Below are positions 7,649 through 14,018 of a DNA stretch of 22,361 nt, piece by piece; the stretch's first letter is position 1, and each line of letters opens with the position of its first letter. Origin of the DNA: Candidatus Bathyarchaeota archaeon. Its GTDB lineage: Archaea > Thermoproteota > Bathyarchaeia > TCS64. A model generated the notes under the pieces. That model was not told the DNA's origin. It did no database searches and saw only the letters and a list, made by a program, of their open reading frames with translations. The stretch spans positions 1 through 22,361 of the forward strand of contig JAFGTA010000097.1 in the NCBI GenBank assembly GCA_016934355.1, in the 5' to 3' direction. Position numbers and translations under genes: made by a program.

Positions 7649-8792
7649 AAGCAGCCTGAAGGTGGTGACTGTCCTAGGAACCAGGCCCGAGATCATACGC
7701 CTCTCACGGGTAATGGCTCTCCTCGACCGGTACCTTGACCACAAGGTCGTGCACACGGGCCAGAACTACGACTACGAGCTCAACGAGATATTCTTCAATG
7801 AGCTGGGCATCAGGCGGCCGGACCACTTCCTCGAGGTAAACACCGAGACCCTCGGCACGGTGCTTGGCGAGACCCTCATCAAGTCCGAGAAGGTCTTCAA
7901 GCAAGAGAACCCCGACGCCGTCCTGATCCTAGGTGACACCAACAGCAGCTTGGCCGCCATAATGGCGAAACGCTTGAAGATTCCCATCTACCACATGGAG
8001 GCAGGCAACAGGTGCTTCGACCAGAACGTCCCCGAGGAGATAAACCGCCGCATAATCGACCACGTAGCCGACTTCAACCTCGTCTACACCGAGCACGCGA
8101 GGCGGCACCTGCTCTCCGAGGGGATGCCTCACAGACGTATCTACCTGACGGGCTCCCCCATGTACGAGGTTCTCACGCACTACGAGGTCCAGATCAACCA
8201 GTCCAAGGTACTTGAGAGGCTCGGTGTCGAGCCCGGAGGCTACTTCCTCGTTAGCGCCCACCGGGAGGAGAACGTAGACAACTCGGCGAACATGCGGAGG
8301 ATCATTGACATATTGAACGCCGTCGCGGAGAAGTATGGCAAACCAGTCATCATATCCACTCACCCAAGGACTTCAGGGAGGCTCGAGTCGCTGAAGGGTT
8401 TAGAAGTAGATAGCGCGGTGAGGTTCATGAAACCCTTCGGCTACTTCGACTACGTACACCTGCAGAAGAACGCTTCCTGCACAATATCCGACAGTGGCAC
8501 CATCAGTGAGGAATCCGCCATACTCGGCTTCCCCGCCGTGAACCTGAGAGAGTCCACTGAGAGGCCCGAGGCCATGGACGCCGGCACTATCACCCTCTCG
8601 GGGCTCGACGAGCAGGCGGTGCTCGACGCGATCGAGGTGGCGTTGAGCGAGTCGTCGAGGCAGACCCCTGTGCGGATATCTCACGAGTACCTGATCGAGG
8701 ACGTTTCGTGGCGTGTCCTCAAGATAATAATCGGGACCTCGAGGCTTAGTAACAAGTGGGCCGGTATCAACAAACGCGATCAAAGTACGTGA
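7641..8792 (+). CDS. capG: UDP-N-acetyl-L-talosamine 2-epimerase (CapG/FnlC-like)
   Basis: This 383-residue enzyme of the UDP-GlcNAc 2-epimerase (WecB) superfamily is expected to invert C-2 and release UDP-N-acetyl-L-fucosamine. GT-B fold motifs are GTRPEIIRL (13-21), HTGQNYDYEL, GDTNSSLAA, HMEAGNRCFDQNVPEEINRR, SAHREENVD and SDSGTISEESA. The EAGNRCFDQ form, in place of EAGLRT of ordinary WecB, is characteristic of CapG/FnlC proteins, and linkage to capE and capF makes this role much more likely than ManNAc synthesis. The start ATG overlaps the capF stop (ATGAGTAA). Length is normal for the family and I see no defect. No clear terminator follows. Confidence 0.9.
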   Translation: MSKSSLKVVTVLGTRPEIIRLSRVMALLDRYLDHKVVHTGQNYDYELNEIFFNELGIRRPDHFLEVNTETLGTVLGETLIKSEKVFKQENPDAVLILGDTNSSLAAIMAKRLKIPIYHMEAGNRCFDQNVPEEINRRIIDHVADFNLVYTEHARRHLLSEGMPHRRIYLTGSPMYEVLTHYEVQINQSKVLERLGVEPGGYFLVSAHREENVDNSANMRRIIDILNAVAEKYGKPVIISTHPRTSGRLESLKGLEVDSAVRFMKPFGYFDYVHLQKNASCTISDSGTISEESAILGFPAVNLRESTERPEAMDAGTITLSGLDEQAVLDAIEVALSESSRQTPVRISHEYLIEDVSWRVLKIIIGTSRLSNKWAGINKRDQST

Positions 8793-8945
8793 ACAGCCTC
8801 TCCTTAACCTACTCGGCGGCGTCATCGGAGAAACAGCCCGTGATGGGGTCGAGAAGTCTTTTCACCACGTGTCATCGGACTGCTCCGAAGCCCATTGAAA
8901 GAGTTCCTTGATTCTTCACGAATGAGTGGTAACCCTAAGGCCAAA

Positions 8946-8991
8946 GAGTGAAAACATATGGATAGTAAAATCATTAATCTTATTTTCACTC
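8946..8991. repeat. Inverted repeat in front of the 88-residue gene
   Basis: GAGTGAAAA (8946-8954) and its exact complement TTTTCACTC (8983-8991) are separated by 28 AT-rich bases. The right arm ends 25 bases before the GTG at 9016, and the TATTTTC of that arm sits near where a TATA box would be expected. The repeat could therefore be an operator; a long-loop hairpin in RNA is the other possibility. Confidence 0.4.
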
Positions 8992-9015
8992 ATTCACATG
9001 CCGTATTGAAACGCT

Positions 9016-9282
9016 GTGGCAGATAGGCATGAGGCTCTGAGCGATGATCGTTCTCGCGACTTTTCTCGTGAAAATGCTTTAAATGATTTAAACAATTTTG
9101 AGAAGCTAGAGCTGTTGCTGCTTCAAACCCTCGAGATAGTGATGAAATACGACGAGAACGATGACCTAGCTATTCTCGAAAACTGTCTATCTGTCGTTGA
9201 CCAGGTGAGAGGCGAACTCACCTTCCTAAGAGCGAGGATATATAAGGAGATATTTCGCAGAAAATTCGCTTCAGTTATTTAA
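9016..9282 (+). CDS. Small helical hypothetical protein (88 residues)
   Basis: The frame begins with GTG and ends at TAA 9280-9282. Residues 1-22 are polar and charged (MADRHEALSDDRSRDFSREN). Residues 23-82 are mostly amphipathic helix in two segments split by YDENDD, with Leu-rich faces (LELLLLQTLEIV and CLSVVDQVRGELTFLRARI). No Cys cluster, membrane segment or known domain is seen. An inverted repeat and an AT-rich block lie just upstream, and I see no Shine-Dalgarno, so a leaderless start is likely. It is convergent with the 55-residue gene at 9327-9494, which has a similar helix-turn-helix-like layout. Function unknown. Confidence 0.6.
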   Translation: MADRHEALSDDRSRDFSRENALNDLNNFEKLELLLLQTLEIVMKYDENDDLAILENCLSVVDQVRGELTFLRARIYKEIFRRKFASVI

Positions 9283-9326
9283 CATTAGGATACATAGTTG
9301 AGAAGTACATATTGGCGTCTCTGAAG

Positions 9327-9494
9327 CTATCTATAGACTCTGTTTTTCCTCTGCAGTTTTAGATACTTGTCTCTCGTCCTCAGAAAACGGTTAAGCAGGA
9401 GGAAAAACGCAGGATCTGTATCACACTCTAAAATTCTTTCAAGGTCTCCGATTGTTCCGTCGATTTGCTTCAAACATTGTTCTACGTGCACCAT
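9327..9494 (-). CDS. Tiny helical hypothetical protein (55 residues)
   Basis: The protein begins MVHVEQCLKQIDGTIGDLER and continues with CDTDPAF, a turn, and a second basic helix LLNRFLRTRDKYLKLQRKN. The frame can be extended to a TTG at 9539 (70 residues), but a TATA-like TTCTATAAGA (9516-9525, minus strand) is centred about 27 bases upstream of the ATG at 9494, supporting a leaderless start there. The predicted two-helix hairpin resembles the proteins at 9016 and 9887 in layout. There is no recognised domain. It is convergent with the gene ending at 9282. Confidence 0.5.
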   Translation of the reverse strand: MVHVEQCLKQIDGTIGDLERILECDTDPAFFLLLNRFLRTRDKYLKLQRKNRVYR

Positions 9495-9539
9495 ACGCTT
9501 TACTGCTGATAACTTTCTTATAGAATCGATCCGAACCAA

Positions 9540-9886
9540 ATGATATTCGTTCTGATATACGAGTATTATATGATCAGATTCTCTTCGTATACATGATTTT
9601 TTCTTTAAATGTAATAATTAATATAGGTATGAATAAAGTCAATTTATTTGCATTTATATGCACTCTTTTTCATACCACGAATACCTTTAATTAACAAAAT
9701 GATATACTTTATACAATGTTGATCCGTTTAAAAATCATGAAGGAAACGGTGCCTATTTTGATATAAATATGATAAAAAAAAGTATTTGTTTTCATAACGT
9801 TAACAAATAAAATACATGCATCATCTCTTCTGATCATATACATTACATGATATTTTTAATGTTTAAACAAGGCATCGTAATGAAAC
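9540..9886. other. AT-rich intergenic stretch, no gene seen
   Basis: These 347 bases are strongly AT-rich compared with the flanking glycan and redox operons, and contain many short A/T runs. The only start-to-stop frames are about 20 codons long and not convincing (for example ATG 9630, MNKVNLFAF). T-rich TATTTTTAATGTTTAAAC at 9851-9868 probably includes the promoter of the 59-residue gene at 9887. Confidence 0.5.
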
Positions 9887-10066
9887 ATGGTTCAAAAGCC
9901 ATACGATATCGGTACTATAGACGATGCGATAAAGGAGATCGAAGACAAAATCAAGACTTCGGCGGAACCTTATTATATTGAATTGCTGGATAGACTGAAA
10001 AATATTCAAAGAGAGCAGAACAAGAAACATATTAAAGGTGGCTTCAAAGGATTTGGTATATCCTAA
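9887..10066 (+). CDS. Tiny helical hypothetical protein (59 residues)
   Basis: An ATG at 9887-9889 opens a 59-codon frame ending at TAA 10064-10066, beginning MVQKPYDIGTIDDAIKEIED and ending GGFKGFGIS. Residues 10-50 form two charged amphipathic helices around SAEPYY, the second being YIELLDRLKNIQREQNKK, followed by a short Gly/Phe tail. The gene is coherent despite lying in very AT-rich DNA where random stops are frequent, which supports it being real. An AT-rich TATTTTTAAT (9851-9860) lies about 30 bases upstream and there is no Shine-Dalgarno, so it is probably leaderless. Its helix-turn-helix layout around a proline resembles the protein at 9327-9494. I do not recognise a family. Confidence 0.55.
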   Translation: MVQKPYDIGTIDDAIKEIEDKIKTSAEPYYIELLDRLKNIQREQNKKHIKGGFKGFGIS

Positions 10067-10240
10067 TATTTTAAGAAATCATTGAAGTAAATATTTATTA
10101 AACATTAGACTAGCTAAATTCACCTTTTTCAAATTGAAAATGCGTCAATAAAAAAGCATTCTATTAGTAATATTAGGAAACTTGTATACCTTATATTAAG
10201 CAACGATTATGTATACATTTTGCTAAGTTCGTGCTACTAA
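10067..10240. other. AT-rich intergenic stretch upstream of the GT2 promoter element
   Basis: These 174 bases continue the AT-rich island and hold no frame that I believe. Composition changes abruptly at 10241, where the conserved CTACACTC element begins. Confidence 0.45.
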
Positions 10241-10281
10241 CTACACTCACACTTTAATATCGAATACTGTTCCACGAAATC
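10241..10281 (+). promoter_or_regulatory. Conserved 41-base promoter element, copy 2 (GT2 gene)
   Basis: CTACACTC is at 10241-10248, TAATATC at 10255-10261 and TCCACGAAATC at 10271-10281, exactly the spacing of copies 1 and 3. If TAATATC is the TATA box, transcription would start near 10285, only about 14 bases before the GTG at 10299, leaving room for the ACGAGG Shine-Dalgarno (10285-10290). Confidence 0.7.
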
Positions 10282-10298
10282 TAGACGAGGATACCCAC

Positions 10299-11306
10299 GT
10301 GCAGCAACCCCTCTCCGTAACCATGAGCAACACAATAGGGCATGATGAAGTAAAGCCATTCATAGTAGCCTGCATCCCGGCGTTCAACGAGGAGAAGACA
10401 ATTGAAGCGGTTCTGGAGCAGGTTTTTAGGTATGTGGAGCAGGTCATCGTATGCGACGACGGGTCGACTGATGATACCGCAGAAATAGCTGAGGCGAGAG
10501 GCGCGCTGGTGGTCAGAAACCAGGTGAACATGGGGAAAGGTAGAGCACTACAAACGAGCTTCAATCTAGCCAGTAAGATAGTCCCGGACGTCATAGTTGT
10601 CATGGATGCCGACGGGCAACACAACCCTGACGATATACCACGCCTCGTTAAGCCGATCCTCGATGGGGAGGCAGACCTCGTGATAGGCTCACGATACGTC
10701 AAGGGGGCGTCAATGGATGCGCCACTTTATCGTAGAGTCGGTTTATCTGTCGTGAACACATTCACACAGACTGCCTATAAAAATGTAAAGGACGCTCAGA
10801 GTGGGTTCAGAGCATTCACAAAGGATGCACTCAGACTATTTTCCGACATGAGCGAGGACGGTTTCGGCGTCGAGACGGAGCAGCTCTCTATTGTTAAACA
10901 TTTTGGGCTACGTATTATAGAGGTGCCAACGACTATCCGTTACAAGGGACTAGAGAACACCTCCAAGAAGGACCCCTTAACGCACGGATTAGAACTGGTC
11001 GCTGTCGCACTCAAGCTTATGGTTCAGGACAAACCGTTGCACATGATAGGGTTACCCGGCACTCTGCTCGTTCTGACCTCTCTTTTTATCGGTTTCCTCT
11101 TTGTGAGGGGCTACCAGTTGACAGGCTACTTCAGTGTCCCTTTGGCGCTCGTAACCTTCACTTTCTTGATCATAGGGACGCTTCTGATCTTGTGCAGCCT
11201 CATCTTTTACGCGATGTATCTTCTTAAGCTCGAGATAAAGAAACTCAGGCTATTGCATGAGGAAAACAACACGACTAACGCTGGTAACCCAACGAAGAAC
11301 ACTTAG
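10299..11306 (+). CDS. GT2-family glycosyltransferase, dolichyl-phosphate sugar synthase type
   Basis: The 335-residue protein has an N-terminal GT-A domain and two C-terminal membrane helices. Donor-binding motifs are PAFNEEKTI (27-35), CDDGSTDDT (52-60), NMGKGRAL (77-84), MDADGQHNPDD (102-112, the metal-binding DXD) and QSGFRAF (167-173). Hydrophobic segments at about 247-268 and 281-308 anchor it in the membrane with the active domain in the cytoplasm. This is the architecture of archaeal enzymes that load a sugar onto dolichyl phosphate, such as AglJ and AglD relatives, for protein or surface glycosylation. The sugar is unknown. GTG 10299 is preceded by ACGAGG; ATG 10323 is an alternative start. 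It shares its promoter element with capE and the UDP-sugar dehydrogenase. Confidence 0.85.
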   Translation: MQQPLSVTMSNTIGHDEVKPFIVACIPAFNEEKTIEAVLEQVFRYVEQVIVCDDGSTDDTAEIAEARGALVVRNQVNMGKGRALQTSFNLASKIVPDVIVVMDADGQHNPDDIPRLVKPILDGEADLVIGSRYVKGASMDAPLYRRVGLSVVNTFTQTAYKNVKDAQSGFRAFTKDALRLFSDMSEDGFGVETEQLSIVKHFGLRIIEVPTTIRYKGLENTSKKDPLTHGLELVAVALKLMVQDKPLHMIGLPGTLLVLTSLFIGFLFVRGYQLTGYFSVPLALVTFTFLIIGTLLILCSLIFYAMYLLKLEIKKLRLLHEENNTTNAGNPTKNT

Positions 11307-11461
11307 AGAGCCATGTAAGAACCAGGTAACTATCAATTCATCAATCAGGGATTCGAAGTAGAAATGTAAACAAGATGCATTAGAGTCGTGTAGTATTCCT
11401 CTAGTATCTCCATTTAAATATCCCTTAAAGATACAGTGAAAACTCTTCACCCGACGACAGA

Positions 11462-12081
11462 ATGTCACAGAGGATAGTGTTCTCGAATACATAGACACCC
11501 ATCGAAACCAAGTCGCCTCATTCATGCAGGAGCTGATACAGACAAGAAGCGTCACAGGGGACGAGTCCGAGATAGAGGCGATGATGGCGGAGAAGCGTGT
11601 AAGAACGACCTTCAGATAGGCCTTGTGGAGACCGCTAGAGACCAGGTTATCGTTGTCGCCAAGCACGCGGGGTCGGTGGCGGCCCACGGATGATGATGTA
11701 CAGCTACTATGACAGGGCGCCTAGTGGTGATCCTGAGACGTGGATCCCCCCTGTTCTCATCTGAGGGAAGCGGACGGCTTTTTCTGGGATAGAGGAGCAT
11801 GCGTCGACAAGGTGGCTACCTGCGCCCTGACTAAGGCTTTCCATGCGTTGCGGCGCCTCGGTGTCGAACTCAAGGGCGACAATGTGTTGAAAGAAGGAAG
11901 GCAAGATTTGAGGGAGGTTCTCGACAGGTGCTATGGCGAGGGCGTCGACTACCTGTACTACGTCCACGGGGGAGGCGGCGAGTGAATACATTCAGCCAAC
12001 AAGTGCATCAAGGTCGAGGATGTCATCTTAACAACCAAGGTCTTCGCCCTCTCGATGATCAACATACTTGGAGCCATGTGA
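11462..12081 (+). pseudogene. Relic of an M20-family peptidase/deacylase (ArgE/DapE type)
   Basis: Translating across frames gives M20-type segments in order. MSQRI, then after a frameshift VLEYIDTHRNQVASFMQELI and SVTGDESEIEAMMAEK (11462-11600) match the family's N-terminus. RDQVIVVAKHAGS and a broken region follow near 11640-11690. ADGFFWDRGACVDKV and ALRRLGVELKGD (about 11770-11880) correspond to the DGKLYGRGACDMKGG and LKGDVILE region. HSANKCIKVEDVILTTKVFAL up to TGA 12079-12081 matches the family's C-terminal HGPNE-type end. Frameshifts, stops and the loss of roughly half the expected 400 residues, including the dimerisation domain, mark it as dead. The ATG 11462 has TTTAAA-type sequence upstream, probably its old promoter. 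Confidence 0.75.
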
Positions 12082-12097
12082 CGCGCTTCCAGCTACC

Positions 12098-12105
12098 TTT
12101 TTTTT
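12098..12105 (+). terminator. Poly-T tract downstream of the M20 relic
   Basis: Eight consecutive T residues (12098-12105) follow the relic's stop by 16 bases. T-runs of this kind terminate archaeal transcription. It may now serve read-through from the GT2 gene. Confidence 0.4.
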
Positions 12106-12215
12106 AATGTTTAACTGTCGATGGCATCCGGTTACCATGTTTGCTAGGTTTTAGTGGGGGGTATATTAACCCTATTTCGATTAATGTACTTGGTTTTCTA
12201 GGTAATTTCTAGTAG

Positions 12216-12986
12216 TTACCCATACTGTATCTGGATGTAGTAGTCCCTGACCTCAGAGGAGCCTACTATGAGTTTTCCATCCGCGTCCCAGATGCTGGAG
12301 ACGCTCAAAGAGTATGAGCCGGTACCGAAGATGAATGGATTCCTGAACAGGTAATCCGCCTCACCGTAAACAGCGATCTCATTGGAACTGGTTCCCGATG
12401 TGTAGAAGTCGCTCCTGAGAATAAGCTTGAAGCTTCCGTTGAACGGCTGCCCATCTAGGTAATGTATGCTGATGATGCCTGCAATATTATTGGTAGCATC
12501 GTAAACATTCTTCGTTGTGGTGAGGTTGACCGTTAGCCCGTTCGCCACGAAGTACGTCCACGAGAGAATCCTAACGTCGCTGTATTTGTTCCAGAGAGTG
12601 ACGTAGCTTTCAACGAGTTGCTCGTTCTCGTCTTCGAGATCTTTGGCCCTATCTTTATAGTCTTTTAGGTCCTCTGCAGCTGTTTCGTAATCCTCGAGAA
12701 GGTCGTCGTACATATATCTTTGAATAGAGTTCGCTCTGAGTTCGTCGTAAAGCCGTGTTACTCTTGACAGGTTCTCCGATGTCTCCTCATAGCTGTCCAG
12801 CAGTTCATCGAGTTGCTGTTGCATCGTCGTTATCTGGGTGCTCTGGTCACCCACCTCGCCTTGGAGTCTCGTGATTACACCCGACGTCATGACGTCGTTA
12901 ACCTGGTATCCGAGGACTAGGCCGACCACCAGGGTGACGACGGCTATGTTCCATGGGTTTAGGAGCTTGCGGATCTTGTCTGACAT
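12216..12986 (-). CDS. Membrane-anchored coiled-coil protein with C-terminal extracellular domain
   Basis: The 256-residue protein has a short basic N-terminus (MSDKIRKLLN), one membrane helix (about residues 13-29, IAVVTLVVGLVLGYQV), a long coiled coil (about 35-140, with repeated Leu/Glu/Asp/Gln heptads) and a C-terminal part (about 145-256) of alternating polar and hydrophobic residues suggesting a beta sandwich (WTYFVANGLTVNLTTT, SIHYLDGQPFNGSFKL). The positive N-terminus implies that the bulk lies outside the cell. Asn-X-Ser/Thr sites such as NLT and NGS would allow N-glycosylation, which would fit the glycan genes nearby. No family is recognised. A surface stalk or sensor-like role is possible but unproven. 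It is a single gene, not in an obvious operon. Confidence 0.7.
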   Translation of the reverse strand: MSDKIRKLLNPWNIAVVTLVVGLVLGYQVNDVMTSGVITRLQGEVGDQSTQITTMQQQLDELLDSYEETSENLSRVTRLYDELRANSIQRYMYDDLLEDYETAAEDLKDYKDRAKDLEDENEQLVESYVTLWNKYSDVRILSWTYFVANGLTVNLTTTKNVYDATNNIAGIISIHYLDGQPFNGSFKLILRSDFYTSGTSSNEIAVYGEADYLFRNPFIFGTGSYSLSVSSIWDADGKLIVGSSEVRDYYIQIQYG

Positions 12987-13068
12987 TAAGACCAGTTGAT
13001 ACTATCACGAGTTAGAATATGAATCTTAGCGGTCGTCTACTCGGTATCTCCGCTATGAATCTGTCATT

Positions 13069-13515
13069 CTAGATGTTTGTACAGGGGCACCGCTTGTAGG
13101 GCCCGATGACGATGTTCACCTCGGTGCTTAGGATTCCGCCGATGTTGAGCTTCTTCTCGAGGAACCAGTTCAGTTCCTGCATGTCTTTGACGATCACCTC
13201 GACGAACAGGTCCCACGGGCCGGTGGTCCTGTACATCACCTGGATGTCGGGGTGGTTCTCTAGGTTGCCGACGATCTCCATGAGGTTCGGCGGGTTTATT
13301 TTCAGCCCTATGAAGGCCTTAATGAAGTTGCCTATCTTGTCGTAGTCGATGAGTACGTGGAACTGCTTGATTACCTCGTCCTTCTGCATCCGCCGTACGC
13401 GTTTCCTTATAGTGGCATCGCTAACGTCTAGCTCTCGGGCTATTTCCTTGAACGGCTTTCTGCCGTCTCTGCTTAGCGATCGAAGTATCTGCAGATCCAG
13501 TCGATCTATTCGCAT
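13069..13515 (-). CDS. Lrp/AsnC-family transcriptional regulator
   Basis: The 148-residue protein starts MRIDRLDLQILRSLSRDGRK, an N-terminal winged helix-turn-helix (about 3-60, with FKEIARELDVSDATIRKRVRRM as recognition region), followed by an alpha/beta RAM effector domain (about 65-140). It would bind DNA as a dimer or octamer and respond to a small molecule, often an amino acid. The tail PYKRCPCTNI carries a CxC pair that could be redox-active or bind metal. The frame extends upstream to TTG 13569 (CQQYC in the extension), and a TATA-like TTTTAAAG at 13594-13601 would start transcription near 13570. I chose ATG 13515 because it begins the standard domain. It is divergent from the RAM protein at 13760. 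Confidence 0.88.
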   Translation of the reverse strand: MRIDRLDLQILRSLSRDGRKPFKEIARELDVSDATIRKRVRRMQKDEVIKQFHVLIDYDKIGNFIKAFIGLKINPPNLMEIVGNLENHPDIQVMYRTTGPWDLFVEVIVKDMQELNWFLEKKLNIGGILSTEVNIVIGPYKRCPCTNI

Positions 13516-13593
13516 CTTCTTACTCTTTATCTTAAAGAGAGTCTGGAGTATGCAGTATTGTTGACACAACGCTGCAATATGGAACCCATCCCC

Positions 13594-13623
13594 TTTTAAA
13601 GTATATACAGTAATTACAGTATT
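13594..13623 (-). promoter_or_regulatory. Promoter and tandem 9-base repeat of the Lrp/AsnC gene
   Basis: On the minus strand CTTTAAAA (13594-13601) is a TATA-like box about 28 bases before 13570. Immediately beyond it, TACAGTAAT and TACAGTATT (13606-13623, plus-strand reading) form a tandem 9-base repeat with one mismatch. Lrp/AsnC proteins often regulate their own genes, so this is a candidate operator. Confidence 0.35.
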
Positions 13624-13759
13624 TATAGATCACGTTTTAAGGCTGGTTCGCCGATCCCCAGGTAACGATCAGAGTCCATTATTCCTATAATGGTACGAAA
13701 AGCGTATTGTATATGCCTCCAATACACCCAATAACTGTGGCTCTTGTCTCCTATTTAGG

Positions 13760-14014
13760 ATGCTTGTAGAGGATAACTCTCCGTACCATAGAGCCTTGGT
13801 GTTTCTCAGGGTGGACTCGCGTATAGAGGGCATGTTGAAGGACGAGATACTGAGCCTGGAGGGTGTCAAGGACGCCCACTACATCTACGGGCCGTACGAT
13901 ATGTATGTCGAGGTCGAGGTGAACGACATAGACCAGCTTCAGAACCTGGTCCTCAGCAGGATACGTAATCTCTACGGCATCATTTCAACGACGACCTGCT
14001 ACGTAGCCGAGTGA
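13760..14014 (+). CDS. Stand-alone AsnC ligand-binding (RAM) domain protein
   Basis: This 84-residue protein consists of a single RAM domain without a DNA-binding part. Characteristic pieces are ALVFLRVDSRIEGML, LSLEGVKDAHYIYGPYDMYVEVEV and LVLSRIRNLYGIISTTT, where the GPYD(M/L) turn before the strand is typical of AsnC effector domains. Stand-alone RAM proteins form ring-like oligomers, bind amino acids or similar ligands and can modulate full-length Lrp proteins. It is divergent from an Lrp/AsnC gene 244 bases away and ends four bases before the end of the convergent nfnB-like gene. ATG 13760 starts the domain; no strong Shine-Dalgarno is present. Confidence 0.85.
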   Translation: MLVEDNSPYHRALVFLRVDSRIEGMLKDEILSLEGVKDAHYIYGPYDMYVEVEVNDIDQLQNLVLSRIRNLYGIISTTTCYVAE

Positions 14015-14018
14015 ACGG

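Noticed and set aside
10247..10702. Minus-strand 151-codon frame over the GT2 gene
   Set aside because: It is a shadow of the GT2 coding frame and covers the conserved promoter element.
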